A DNA stretch of 32,779 bases from Butyrivibrio sp. (GCA_024690485.1 JAILPB010000003.1:1-32779), one strand, 5' to 3'; positions 17,319-25,585 are shown, counted from the stretch's first letter. A program made the numbers and translations. Notes: generated by a model from the letters alone, not told the origin.

Positions 17319-18380
17319 ATGAGACCTGATGAGAAAAGGTTTGGGGCTGTATTATTGCTTACCGGTGCTTTGCTGCTTTCAGGCTGCGGCACCATGGTAA
17401 GGCATAATAATGTGGATTCTGCCCTTACTCATATTGAAAACTTTGAATACGATGAAGCTATGGAAAGCCTTGATCAGGCTGAAAAGGCAGGAGAGGACAG
17501 TCGCCTCTTGCACAGAGCAAGGGGGATTCTGCATAGAAGCCTTGGAGAATATCAGGAAGCCACAGGGGAGTTTTTAAAATCCCTTGCCTCAACCAACGGT
17601 ATTCCCGGGGATATGGACTATGACACAAATTTTTATCTGGCTGACTGCTATATCAAGCTTGGTGATTACGAGTCTGCCATTCAGGTGTATGATGCAATTC
17701 TTGCCCTTAGGAAAAAGGACAAGGATGCCTATTACATGCGAGGTGTTGCAAGGCTTGGAAGTGAGGATCACGACGGGGCATCTGCTGATTTCAACAGAGC
17801 CATGAGTCTTTCACCCAAGGATTATGACCTTCGGATAATGATCTACAAGGCTTTATCAGCAGGCGGTTTTGAGGATGAAGGTAGATCAATTCTTGAATCC
17901 TGTTTAAATGATGGGAGTCCCAATATGACCAATTACGAAAAGGGACAGATATCGTATTACTTAGGGAATAATGCGGATGCCCAAAGTTTTTTGGAACTTG
18001 CAAGGAATGAGAGAGACACTCAGAAGGCGCCGGTTGTGCTTTTACTGGGTCAGACCGGTGAAAAGCAAGGGGATTACAACTACGCTGTGAGTGTTTACAA
18101 GACTTTTCTGTCAGAGGATCCGGGTCACGCTGATATCTATAATCAGATGGGGCTTTGTCAGATAAGCATGGGAGATTACGAGGGTGCGGTAAACTCCTTT
18201 GAGGCGGGACTTGCACTAAATGATAACGCATATCATCAGTCTCTGCTTCTAAACGAAATCGTAGCCTACGAGTACGCGGGTAATTTTACTCAGGCTAAAG
18301 CACTTATGGAAAAATACAGGAAGGCGTATCCTGACGACAAGGATGCGGAGAGAGAGGAGATATTCCTTTCAACAAGGTAA
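17319..18380 (+). CDS. TPR-repeat lipoprotein
   Basis: A 353-residue protein with a lipoprotein signal: a hydrophobic stretch VLLLTGALLLSGCG with the lipobox cysteine at residue 23. It should be lipid-anchored on the outer face of the membrane. The rest is a run of tetratricopeptide units, for example EYDEAMESLDQAEKAGE, YESAIQVYDAILALRKKDKD, DYNYAVSVYKTFLSEDPGHA and DYEGAVNSFEAGLALNDNAY. Such proteins usually act as assembly platforms. It begins 2 bp after ridA, with its ribosome-binding site (GGAAGGA) inside the ridA end, so translation is probably coupled. It may work with the neighbouring D,D-carboxypeptidase or the MBOAT system; this is inferred from position only. Confidence 0.88.
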   Translation: MRPDEKRFGAVLLLTGALLLSGCGTMVRHNNVDSALTHIENFEYDEAMESLDQAEKAGEDSRLLHRARGILHRSLGEYQEATGEFLKSLASTNGIPGDMDYDTNFYLADCYIKLGDYESAIQVYDAILALRKKDKDAYYMRGVARLGSEDHDGASADFNRAMSLSPKDYDLRIMIYKALSAGGFEDEGRSILESCLNDGSPNMTNYEKGQISYYLGNNADAQSFLELARNERDTQKAPVVLLLGQTGEKQGDYNYAVSVYKTFLSEDPGHADIYNQMGLCQISMGDYEGAVNSFEAGLALNDNAYHQSLLLNEIVAYEYAGNFTQAKALMEKYRKAYPDDKDAEREEIFLSTR

Positions 18381-18386
18381 GGTAAA

Positions 18387-19523
18387 TTGGGAAAAAAGCA
18401 TTACAGAAATTTTGATGGTTATTATGTAGGAAGAAAACCTGTCAGAAGAAAGAAGAAAAAACCTGTAATACTTCTGTTTTTGGCAGCAGTTCTCATATTA
18501 GGGTTACTGGGAACCGGCATATTTGCCATTGTTAAGAGTGGGGGTAAAAAAGACGGTACTCAGGATAAAGCTGATAATCCGGAAACTGTTCTTGCTGAAG
18601 AGGATTCTGAAGAGGCTGAAACTTTGGAGGAACCGGAGCAGGAAGAGACAGAGGAACCAGAAGAAGAGATACCTGAAAAAGAATTATCTCCTGAGGTGGC
18701 AAGTTTTGCTGTAGGATATGAGGTAAATTCAACTGCCGGAACCTCTGAGATTGTCAGTGAAGATGTCATAAGTGAGAATGCTGTTCTTATTGATGTGGAT
18801 AAGGGCGAAATAATCGCTAAAAAGTCAGCAGATACCAGAATATGTCCTGCTTCCATGACCAAGATATTAACGCTTCTTGTTGCAGCGGAGCATGTGGAAA
18901 ACCTAGATGACACATTCACAATCACAAGAGATATTACTGACTACTCTTTCTCAAACGGCTGCAGCATAGTTGGTTTTGATGTGGATGAAGTGGTGACCGT
19001 AAGGGATCTTATGTACGGAACAATCCTTCCTTCAGGTGCCGATGCGGGAATAGCCCTTGCTACATATGTGGCAGGCTCCCATGAGGCTTTTGTGGATATG
19101 ATGAATGACAAGCTTGAAGAGCTTGGACTTTCTGATACAGCGCATTTTACTAACTGCGTCGGAATCTATGACGAGGATCACTACTGCACACTTACGGATA
19201 TGGCTATGATACTTAAGGCTGCAGTAGAGAATGATCTGGCAAGAGAGATTCTGTCAGCTCATACCTATACAACTAGTCAGACTGAGCAACATCCGGAGGG
19301 AATAACAATTTCCAACTGGTTCCTCAGAAGAATTGAGGATAAAGAGACAAACAGCACAGTAATGTGCGCAAAGACAGGCTTTGTAAATCAGTCCGGATGC
19401 TGCGCAGCAAGCTATGCAGTAACTAACAACGGAGGTCATTACATCTGCGTATCTGCAAATGCATGGAGTTCCTGGAGATGCATATACGATCAGGTGGATA
19501 TCTACTCTACATATCTTACATAA
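18387..19523 (+). CDS. D-alanyl-D-alanine carboxypeptidase (S11 family, DacA/DacF-like), TTG start
   Basis: A low-molecular-weight penicillin-binding protein that trims the terminal D-Ala from peptidoglycan stem peptides. The 378-residue protein has a basic N-terminus, a transmembrane anchor (about 26-48), a very acidic spacer (about 65-100) and the catalytic domain. Motif 1 is PASMTK (Ser156, Lys159). Motif 3 is KTG (329-331). Motif 2 reads LPSGADAG (Ser216-Gly-Ala218), where the family normally has SxN, so the asparagine is replaced by alanine. The anchor is N-terminal rather than the C-terminal helix of classical PBP5 (inferred from the sequence). No ATG fits, so a TTG start at 18387 after AAGGTAAGG is likely. 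A strong terminator follows, closing the valS operon. Confidence 0.9.
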   Translation: MGKKHYRNFDGYYVGRKPVRRKKKKPVILLFLAAVLILGLLGTGIFAIVKSGGKKDGTQDKADNPETVLAEEDSEEAETLEEPEQEETEEPEEEIPEKELSPEVASFAVGYEVNSTAGTSEIVSEDVISENAVLIDVDKGEIIAKKSADTRICPASMTKILTLLVAAEHVENLDDTFTITRDITDYSFSNGCSIVGFDVDEVVTVRDLMYGTILPSGADAGIALATYVAGSHEAFVDMMNDKLEELGLSDTAHFTNCVGIYDEDHYCTLTDMAMILKAAVENDLAREILSAHTYTTSQTEQHPEGITISNWFLRRIEDKETNSTVMCAKTGFVNQSGCCAASYAVTNNGGHYICVSANAWSSWRCIYDQVDIYSTYLT

Positions 19524-19534
19524 ATAAGCAAAAT

Positions 19535-19582
19535 AAATCCGTGTAGCTTATGGTTAAACTCCAAAGTTACACGGATTTTTTT
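19535..19582 (+). terminator. intrinsic terminator of the valS-dac operon
   Basis: AAATCCGTGTA (19535-19545) pairs with TACACGGATTT (19568-19578) over 11 bp with a 22-nt loop, and the T-run extends to 19582. It lies between converging genes and could act in both directions, since the complement also ends in a T-rich tract. Confidence 0.92.
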
Positions 19583-19603
19583 CGTAATATGACTATAAAA
19601 AGA

Positions 19604-20044
19604 TCATGATTCCAGATCATCAACAGGAGTAATTTCATCAGCCATATAGCCGATATCCTGCATGTTTACAGTGCGTCTCTTAAGACGAGCTCTCTCTGAC
19701 TGCTGGTTAATGAAATCTTTTATCTCGTGACCGTGCTTTATGTTTTTCATGACGATAGTTTTGTCGGTAACATCTGATGTAAAGCAGGTTATTGTGGATA
19801 ACCCAAACATTCTCTGGAATAAAGTCCTTGAAAGTTCAACGTCGCTTATTCTGTACATGAAGCAGTCATTTTCGTGGATATTTAAAAATCCTGAAATGAT
19901 TATCAGCTCATTTTCATATAATTCATAACGCTTAAAGGGCCACGGAATACCGAAGAATGCAAGTCTGCTGCACTCCTTGTACTGAAGTGAGCCTTTACCA
20001 AGCTGTGATACTTCGTTCTGAGAAGGATTAGATACTTTTGACAT
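19604..20044 (-). CDS. bacterial PH-domain protein (YdbS/YdbT-like)
   Basis: A 146-residue protein with one bacterial pleckstrin-homology-like domain. WPFKRYELYENELIIISGFL is followed by the ISDVELSRTLFQRMFGLSTI pattern typical of these domains, then VMKNIKHGHEIKDFINQQSE. It has no convincing transmembrane helix, unlike many YdbT relatives. The ligand is unknown; related domains bind membranes or partner proteins. GAGGT precedes the ATG on the minus strand. It faces away from the PAS-GGDEF-EAL gene, with a 17-bp palindrome between the two starts, so both could answer to one regulator (inference). Confidence 0.75.
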   Translation of the reverse strand: MSKVSNPSQNEVSQLGKGSLQYKECSRLAFFGIPWPFKRYELYENELIIISGFLNIHENDCFMYRISDVELSRTLFQRMFGLSTITCFTSDVTDKTIVMKNIKHGHEIKDFINQQSERARLKRRTVNMQDIGYMADEITPVDDLES

Positions 20045-20068
20045 ACTTTTACCTCACAATAGTAGTAT

Positions 20069-20096
20069 TTGAGTTTTTAACTCAAGAATGTATAAT
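20069..20096. promoter_or_regulatory. divergent promoter region with palindrome TTGAGTTTTTAACTCAA
   Basis: TTGAGTT (20069-20075) and AACTCAA (20079-20085) are perfect inverted repeats with a TTT centre. On the plus strand TTGAGT serves as a fair -35, 16 bp before TATAAT (20091-20096), the likely promoter for the PAS-GGDEF-EAL gene. The palindrome covers the -35 and is therefore a candidate operator. Confidence 0.55.
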
Positions 20097-20180
20097 TTAA
20101 TTAATCGTAGATGAGGGAAACTATCTACCTACTAGAGTATAGCACATTATACGGTTTTGTTGGAAAAAAGGGGAAAAATC

Positions 20181-21842
20181 ATGGCAGAAAGTCCGGGAAC
20201 CTATGATACTATAGGAAAAATTTTTGATACTTTCGCGGTTACCTCCAAGAGCCGCTATGTATATGTTTATGATATTGAGAAAAATCTTGCCAAGTGGTCT
20301 GAGAATGCGGTGAGTTACTTTGGCTTGCCCGGGGAATTTGTGTACAAGGCTGATCAGGTTTGGGAAGCCCATGTTCATCCTGAGGACAGAGCAACTTACA
20401 GGGAGCACTTAGAGACTGCTTTTTCCGGCAACAGAGTTAATCCCAGTTTTGAATATCGCGCAAGAAATAAGAGTGGTGAGTACGTGGCTTGCTCCTGCAG
20501 GGGAGTTGTTATTAAGGATTACTCCGGAAAAGCCGCTTTTTATGCATGCTCTCTTATAAACAAGGGTATTGTGGATAACACTGACCCTATCACAGGTTTA
20601 CCCAATCATTATGAAATGTATAACTACATGCACAGACTGGAGTTCCTTGGAATAAGGTACATCCTCCTTCTTGTGAATGTTATCGACTTTGGTGATATAA
20701 ACAGGCTTTATGGATACATGTTCGGAAACCGCATGCTTAAGCAGATGGCGGAATGGCTTGTGCAGGAGGTTGGACCTCAGGGACATGTGTACAGAGGCGA
20801 CGGAACAATTCTTGGCGTCTGCACCAATAATATGTCCATAGATGATATTAAAAATCTCTACCAGCGCATGAGAACCCATGTTAAAAATGGCCTGAGTGTA
20901 GGAAACAACAGAGTTTCTGCGGAGCTTGGCGGTGGAGTTATCGAGCTTGATGATACAAGCGTGGACGTTCATGCGGTCTACACAAGTGCAAAGTATGCCC
21001 TGGATCACTCTAAGACCAAAAAGCATGGAAACCTGATCATTTTCCACAACAACGAGCTTGAGCACAACACCAGCACTATAGAACTGGTAAATGCAGTAAG
21101 AGAGAGCGTTCTTGACCACTGCAAGGGCTTTTATCTAAACTATCAGCCAATTATAAATAAAAAAACAGGAAAGCTTACCGCAGCTGAGGTTCTTCTTAGA
21201 TGGAACAGAGAGCCATACGGAGATGTGGCGCCAAGCGAATTTGTGCCCTGGCTTGAGCAGGACAGAGCCTTCTATACCCTTGGAACCTGGATCCTTGATA
21301 AGGCAATGAAGGACGGACTTGAAATATTGAAGGATCATCCTGATTTTTATATAAGCCTTAACCTTGCATATATGCAGCTTGAAAAAAGTGAGTTCAGAAC
21401 AACTATAGTTGAGCTTTTAAGAGGCAATCGTTATCCCGGAACAGCTATGTGTATTGAACTTTCCAATGTGACAAGGGAGATAAATTTTGATTATCTAAAG
21501 AGTCAGGTAATATTCCTTAAATCCTGTGGCATAAGAATTGCACTTGACGTAAGTGACTTTTCCACATTGGATCTGGCTACGAGCCTACCTCTTAATTATA
21601 TAAAACTTGGACCTGAGATAACCGAAAACCTGTCAAAGAGCCCGCTTTCCAGACACATGGCATCTGCAATCACAGGATTTGCCGAGGATATGAGCATAGG
21701 CGTGTGCGCAACAGGCGTAGCAGACAGGGAGACTGAGGATGCCTTGGGTAAGTATCCTGTCGATACATGTCAGGGATATTATTATTCTCACCCAGTTAGT
21801 TTAGAAGATTTTAAGAAGCTGGAAGTGTACAATCGGAAATAA
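20181..21842 (+). CDS. PAS-GGDEF-EAL protein with degenerate catalytic motifs
   Basis: A 553-residue cytoplasmic protein with the architecture of a c-di-GMP enzyme. A PAS domain comes first (about 20-130, with WEAHVHPEDRATYREHLE), then GGDEF (about 140-290) and EAL (about 305-550). The GGDEF signature has become RGDGT (205-209), so cyclase activity is not expected. In the EAL domain Glu336 (EVL), Asn394, Glu426, Asp456, Lys475 and Gln531 remain. The second Asp of the DD motif is Val, and the glutamate of the usual AEGVE motif is Thr511 (ATGVAD), so hydrolysis is doubtful. It may instead bind c-di-GMP or act through protein contacts. An in-frame TTG at 20157 is less likely than the ATG at 20181 behind AAGGGG. 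Confidence 0.88.
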   Translation: MAESPGTYDTIGKIFDTFAVTSKSRYVYVYDIEKNLAKWSENAVSYFGLPGEFVYKADQVWEAHVHPEDRATYREHLETAFSGNRVNPSFEYRARNKSGEYVACSCRGVVIKDYSGKAAFYACSLINKGIVDNTDPITGLPNHYEMYNYMHRLEFLGIRYILLLVNVIDFGDINRLYGYMFGNRMLKQMAEWLVQEVGPQGHVYRGDGTILGVCTNNMSIDDIKNLYQRMRTHVKNGLSVGNNRVSAELGGGVIELDDTSVDVHAVYTSAKYALDHSKTKKHGNLIIFHNNELEHNTSTIELVNAVRESVLDHCKGFYLNYQPIINKKTGKLTAAEVLLRWNREPYGDVAPSEFVPWLEQDRAFYTLGTWILDKAMKDGLEILKDHPDFYISLNLAYMQLEKSEFRTTIVELLRGNRYPGTAMCIELSNVTREINFDYLKSQVIFLKSCGIRIALDVSDFSTLDLATSLPLNYIKLGPEITENLSKSPLSRHMASAITGFAEDMSIGVCATGVADRETEDALGKYPVDTCQGYYYSHPVSLEDFKKLEVYNRK

Positions 21843-21847
21843 AATGA

Positions 21848-21856
21848 TGGTATAAT
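21848..21856 (+). promoter_or_regulatory. extended -10 promoter
   Basis: TGGTATAAT (21848-21856) is an extended -10 element (TGnTATAAT) with no clear -35. The start near 21863 gives a leader of about 30 nt for the next gene. Confidence 0.55.
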
Positions 21857-21892
21857 CATATCGATGGTGCACGAAAGGCGGTTGATAACGGG

Positions 21893-22621
21893 ATGATGTT
21901 TACCTATATAAAACCGGAATTTATGGTACAGGCTTTTCTTCAGCAGAGAGACACTGTTTTGAAGGAACGCAGTATTTGTGTTGCCCGTTTGGGAGACATG
22001 GCCGTAAATATGTCTATGGTTGATGAGGAGACATTTACCCTTAGTCTTGAGGACGTTACAAACGGCACACAGTTCTCCGGCCGAGTTTTTAATATCGATG
22101 CATCAACTGAGGAAGAAGCTGCGGAGATGGTTAACGGAATGTTCCATCGCATGCAGATGATTAACGACCAGGAAGTATTCGAGAAAAGAGAGCGCATCTG
22201 GAAATGGTATGCCATGCAGTGGCTGGATGATGAAGGAATCTCTCTTGATGAATATATCGACAGCTGGATGGGTAACGAAGCTCTTAAGGAGAAGGTTCAC
22301 TGGAAGAACTTTGAAGACTATATTTCCAGCGATTATCTAAGTGTCATGGACACCATGAAGCTCATTGAGAAATATGCTCTCACCGAAGAAGATAAGATAA
22401 ATTTCCAGAGGTTTGTGGCAAAAGATATAGTTGAGCTTAGGCAGCACCACTCCTTTGAGAATGTTCAGGAGTCCTTTGAACACGAAACTAATGCATTTAA
22501 AAACAGAAAATCATTTACTTTCGGTATAGAAGTTGTTGCTGACAGCAGGGAGGAAGCAAGGAAAAAGCTAAAGGAGATCATAGACGAATCCGAAGATGGC
22601 GGATTCTATATAATTGGATAA
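21893..22621 (+). CDS. 242-residue hypothetical protein
   Basis: I do not recognise this protein. It is soluble, acidic and lacks a signal peptide or membrane segment. The N-terminal third (MFTYIKPEFMVQAFLQQRDT..., then VARLGDMAVNMSMVDEETFT) looks alpha/beta. A middle helical, tryptophan-rich part (IWKWYAMQWLDDEG) follows, then a C-terminal strand-helix unit (FTFGIEVVADSREEARKKLK). Two ATG codons stand in tandem at 21893 and 21896 and either may be used; GGG lies just upstream. It has its own extended -10 promoter although it is only 50 bp after the PAS-GGDEF-EAL gene. A structured intergenic stretch follows. Confidence 0.7.
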   Translation: MMFTYIKPEFMVQAFLQQRDTVLKERSICVARLGDMAVNMSMVDEETFTLSLEDVTNGTQFSGRVFNIDASTEEEAAEMVNGMFHRMQMINDQEVFEKRERIWKWYAMQWLDDEGISLDEYIDSWMGNEALKEKVHWKNFEDYISSDYLSVMDTMKLIEKYALTEEDKINFQRFVAKDIVELRQHHSFENVQESFEHETNAFKNRKSFTFGIEVVADSREEARKKLKEIIDESEDGGFYIIG

Positions 22622-22652
22622 ATTACTGGATGTTTATATGGATGAAATTTCA

Positions 22653-22677
22653 GAAATCCTCATTTACTGAGGATTTC
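22653..22677 (+). terminator. 10-bp perfect hairpin, first of three
   Basis: GAAATCCTCA (22653-22662) and TGAGGATTTC (22668-22677) pair perfectly with a 5-nt loop, 32 bases after the previous stop. No T-tract follows, so this may be an RNA 3'-end stabiliser rather than a terminator. Confidence 0.5.
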
Positions 22678-22697
22678 GTGATAGCGTGAATCAATAG

Positions 22698-22741
22698 ACA
22701 AACAAGCCTTCGACGAAGTCGACTTAAAATGGCTTGTTTGT
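22698..22741 (+). terminator. 11-bp hairpin, probable terminator, second of three
   Basis: ACAAACAAGCC (22698-22708) pairs with GGCTTGTTTGT (22731-22741). The inner part holds TCGAC-GAA-GTCGA (22710-22722) and the palindrome AAGTCGACTT (22716-22725). The T-rich 3' arm suggests an intrinsic terminator, though the tract is interrupted. Confidence 0.55.
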
Positions 22742-22773
22742 TACATTCTTGGATCTTTGATTCAAGAATGTAA
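22741..22773 (+). other. 11-bp hairpin, third of three, with an alternative pairing
   Basis: TTACATTCTTG (22741-22751) pairs with CAAGAATGTAA (22763-22773) around an 11-nt loop. TTGATTCA (22757-22764), partly in the same arm, can instead pair with TGAATCAA (22687-22694), enclosing the second hairpin. The two folds overlap by two bases, as in a switchable leader. Confidence 0.5.
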
Positions 22774-22831
22774 GGACTTTATCCGATATAGTTCATATAG
22801 TGAAAGTTTGTCATAGACAGGAGATGAATCT

Positions 22832-23299
22832 ATGAGAAATAAAGTCTTTGGTTTTATAGCTGTAATATTCCTCTTTTTATGTTTGGCGTTTACTCTTCCC
22901 GGAGTTAAAGCGGGGGCTACAACTCTTGAACCTGCTACAGAAGAGGATAACTCTGAAATAGTAGTTGGACAGGATGAGAACGGCAATACTACCGTTACAT
23001 ATTATAAGTATACGTTTATCAGGAAGTACAATGGCTGGTATGTGCCGGCGGCTTACATCTATAACGGAAGTGACCTTGATATATTCCTTGATTCTGTAAT
23101 AGAAGGAACAGCAAGAACCAGTGTCAGATGCGACGGATTTTTGTTTATCAAGATGTCCGGTGGCTGGTACAGGCACGAGCTTCACGTGAACGATGGTCGT
23201 ATACTAGCTGCAAAGTTTAATGAGGCAGCAGGAATAACGAGTACATATAATCCAAATCTTAATCTAAAGACGCCGGATGATGTAGATGTTCAAAACTAA
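22832..23299 (+). CDS. small secreted protein of unknown function
   Basis: A 155-residue protein with a Sec signal peptide: MRNK, a long hydrophobic core (FGFIAVIFLFLCLAFTLPG) and a likely cut after VKA near residue 27. The mature part is about 128 residues, rich in Tyr, Gly and Trp, with two similar segments: KYTFIRKYNGWYVPAAYIYN and DGFLFIKMSGGWYRHELHVN. These look like an internal duplication of a strand-rich unit. There are no lipobox and no known catalytic motif. AGGAG (22819-22823) sits 8 nt before the ATG. TATAGT hexamers at 22787 and 22796 may be -10 elements. A strong terminator follows, so it is a single-gene unit. It may bind the cell wall or a polysaccharide, but that is only a guess. 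Confidence 0.8.
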   Translation: MRNKVFGFIAVIFLFLCLAFTLPGVKAGATTLEPATEEDNSEIVVGQDENGNTTVTYYKYTFIRKYNGWYVPAAYIYNGSDLDIFLDSVIEGTARTSVRCDGFLFIKMSGGWYRHELHVNDGRILAAKFNEAAGITSTYNPNLNLKTPDDVDVQN

Positions 23300-23313
23300 A
23301 AAAATAGACACTT

Positions 23314-23347
23314 GGAACCGGTAGAATAAAGCTGCCGGTTCCTTTTT
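23314..23347 (+). terminator. intrinsic terminator after the small secreted protein
   Basis: GGAACCGG (23314-23321) pairs with CCGGTTCC (23335-23342) with a 13-nt loop, followed by TTTTT (23343-23347). Confidence 0.92.
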
Positions 23348-23438
23348 ATATCATTTCAGATAGTTAATTTTGGTTGAGATATTTAGAGCACTATAGTATG
23401 ATTAAACCTGTTTTGAAAAAATGCAGAAAGAGGTTTTT

Positions 23439-24809
23439 ATGTCAAAAACAGAAAACAAGATGGGTGTTTTGCCTATAAAACAGTTAATAATTTCAATGTC
23501 ACTTCCCATGATGGCATCCATGCTCGTGCAGGCGCTTTACAACGTGGTTGACAGTATATTTGTAGCGCAGATAGATGAGGCTGCTCTTACAGCGGTAACC
23601 CTGGCATTTCCGCTTCAGAACTTCATGATAGCTTTGGGATCAGGTACCGGAGTTGGTATGAATGCTCTTTTATCCAGATCTCTTGGTGAGAAGAATTTCG
23701 ATAGAGCGAATCAGGCAGCAAATACTACTTTGCTTTTGACTTTCATCAATTACATCGTATTCTTCTTGATTGGAATCTTTGGTGTAGAACCCTTTATCAG
23801 AACCCAGACAAGTGATCCTCAGATTATTGCCTATGCGGTTACTTATCTTAGAATCATCTGCCTTGTTTCAATCGGTATATTCAGCCAGATGACCTATGAA
23901 CGTATGCTTCAGTCAACAGGCAGAACCATCTTCAGTATGGTTTCTCAGATGACTGGCGCAGTTATCAACATCATCATGGATCCAATCCTTATTTTCGGAC
24001 TCCTTGGATTCCCTAAAATGGGAGTTGCAGGCGCTGCTCTTGCCACAGTATTTGGACAGGTTATTGCATCTATAGTTGGCCTTATCTGCAATCTTAAAAA
24101 GAATATTGATATAAAGTTAAGCATTCCAATGATATTAAAGCCTAAGGCAGATGTTATAAAGGAAATCTACTTTGTAGGTGTTCCTTCAATACTTATGATG
24201 TCTATAGGTTCAATTATGACCTATGCAATGAACCTTATCCTTATTACATTTTCAACAACTGCTACAGCGGTATTTGGCGTTTACTTCAAGCTTCAGAGCT
24301 TCTTCTTCATGCCGGTATTTGGCTTAAACAACGGACTTATCCCTGTTCTTGCCTATAACTTCGGAGCAAGAAGAAAAGACAGAATTGAGGAAGCCCTTAA
24401 ATTTGCTCTCACTTTGGCAGTTAGCATAATGGTAGTTGGAGCTATAACTTTCCTTACAATACCGGGAATTCTCTTAAAGCTCTTTAATGCATCCGATGAT
24501 ATGATGACCATTGGAATACCTGCACTTAGAATCATCTGCCTCAGCTTCCCTGTTGCAGGCATATGTATTGCACTTGGTTCAGTTTTTCAGGCATTCTCGG
24601 AGAGTATTTATTCACTGGTTGTTTCTGTCGGAAGACAGCTTGTTGTTCTTATTCCTGTGGCATGGCTTTTGGCAAAGACCGGCAACGTAAATGCAGTATG
24701 GTGGGCATTCCCCATTGCTGAGATCGCATCATTTATGCTATCCATCTACTTCTTCAGGCATGTCCATAAAAAGAAAGTTGCCCCTCTGGAACTTGTTAAC
24801 GAGGAGTAA
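23439..24809 (+). CDS. MATE-family efflux transporter
   Basis: A 456-residue polytopic membrane protein of the MATE family (MATE = multidrug and toxic compound extrusion), with about twelve hydrophobic segments in two related halves. Typical stretches are SLPMMASMLVQALYNVVDSI near the N-terminus, LAFPLQNFMIALGSGTGVGM, and in the second half VFGVYFKLQSFFFMPVFGLN with GLIPVLAYNFGARRKDRIEE. It probably exports cationic or organic compounds using a Na+ or H+ gradient; the substrate cannot be predicted. The frame begins with an ATG at 23421, but AAAGAGG just before 23439 marks the second ATG as the start. It stands alone between terminator-like structures. Confidence 0.95.
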   Translation: MSKTENKMGVLPIKQLIISMSLPMMASMLVQALYNVVDSIFVAQIDEAALTAVTLAFPLQNFMIALGSGTGVGMNALLSRSLGEKNFDRANQAANTTLLLTFINYIVFFLIGIFGVEPFIRTQTSDPQIIAYAVTYLRIICLVSIGIFSQMTYERMLQSTGRTIFSMVSQMTGAVINIIMDPILIFGLLGFPKMGVAGAALATVFGQVIASIVGLICNLKKNIDIKLSIPMILKPKADVIKEIYFVGVPSILMMSIGSIMTYAMNLILITFSTTATAVFGVYFKLQSFFFMPVFGLNNGLIPVLAYNFGARRKDRIEEALKFALTLAVSIMVVGAITFLTIPGILLKLFNASDDMMTIGIPALRIICLSFPVAGICIALGSVFQAFSESIYSLVVSVGRQLVVLIPVAWLLAKTGNVNAVWWAFPIAEIASFMLSIYFFRHVHKKKVAPLELVNEE

Positions 24810-24835
24810 CAAATAAATAATTCAGTACTAAAATT

Positions 24836-24858
24836 ATTAGAGTATAAACACTCTTAAT
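24836..24858 (+). terminator. weak hairpin after the MATE gene
   Basis: AGAGT (24839-24843) and ACTCT (24850-24854) pair, extended by ATT/AAT with a bulge, then TGTTTGTT. A second small hairpin CGGC-TTTT-GCCG (24882-24893) is flanked by A-runs. Neither is a strong plus-strand terminator. Confidence 0.35.
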
Positions 24859-24937
24859 TGTTTGTTAAATAAGGGTAAAAACGGCTTTTGCCGAAAAAAT
24901 AAGCGATATAATTATTTCACCAAGGGGGAAACTGCTG

Positions 24938-25585
24938 ATGAAAAAATTAGTCGCTTATTTTTTATTTACCCTTTTTTCAATTGGTTTTTTGAGTGTAGAA
25001 GTAAAGGCTGATGGATTTGATGCGGGATATTATGCAGCAAAATATCCGGATGTTGTAGCTGAGCTTGGAACGGATCCCGGCGCACTATATCAGCATTATC
25101 TTACATATGGAAAAAATGAAGGCCGCTTCCAGAATCAGCAGGAAGAAACAGAGTCCTATCAGATGTCTGTAGCATTCGAAGCTCCCATGATAATACAGGA
25201 ACTTCCCTACGGCGGCACGTACATTGATATAGATATTGCAAACCAGACACTTACATATTATGTAGATGGTGAGGTTGCCCTCTCAAGCCCCTGTGTAACA
25301 GGAAATGTAAGTACAGGAAATGATACGCCCACAGGAGTCTATTCCGTTATGACTCATACTCCGGGAAAATACCTCACGGGACCTACCTGGAATGTGTGGG
25401 TAGACAGATGGATGAGATTTACTCCTGGGGCTGCAATAGGAATACATGATGCCTCCTGGAGAAGCAATTTTGGCGGGGATATATATCAGACAAACGGATC
25501 CCACGGATGCGTGAACCTCCCCCACGACGCAGCATGCCAGCTCTTTGACATGGCATGTATCGGAACCACGGTAGTGGTACATTAA
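24938..25585 (+). CDS. secreted L,D-transpeptidase (YkuD domain)
   Basis: A 215-residue exported enzyme that makes 3-3 crosslinks in peptidoglycan or exchanges terminal residues. It has a signal peptide (about 1-25, cut after VKA). A short unit follows, YYAAKYPDVVAELGTDPGAL plus HYLTYGKNEGR, a repeat type seen in many exported clostridial proteins and often linked to surface attachment. The YkuD domain covers about 93-215. Catalytic residues are His170 (GIHD), His189 and Cys191 in SHGCVNLP. The upstream AAGGGGG gives a strong ribosome-binding site, and TATAAT (24907-24912) is a likely -10. The gene converges on the XRE gene with a shared terminator. Confidence 0.94.
   Translation: MKKLVAYFLFTLFSIGFLSVEVKADGFDAGYYAAKYPDVVAELGTDPGALYQHYLTYGKNEGRFQNQQEETESYQMSVAFEAPMIIQELPYGGTYIDIDIANQTLTYYVDGEVALSSPCVTGNVSTGNDTPTGVYSVMTHTPGKYLTGPTWNVWVDRWMRFTPGAAIGIHDASWRSNFGGDIYQTNGSHGCVNLPHDAACQLFDMACIGTTVVVH

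Noticed and set aside
7870..20580. TGTGGATAA as evidence for a replication origin
   Set aside because: The same nonamer also appears inside coding genes (for example near 10014, 18793, 19794 and 20572), where it often encodes Val-Asp-Lys, so a single perfect box at 7870 means little by itself.
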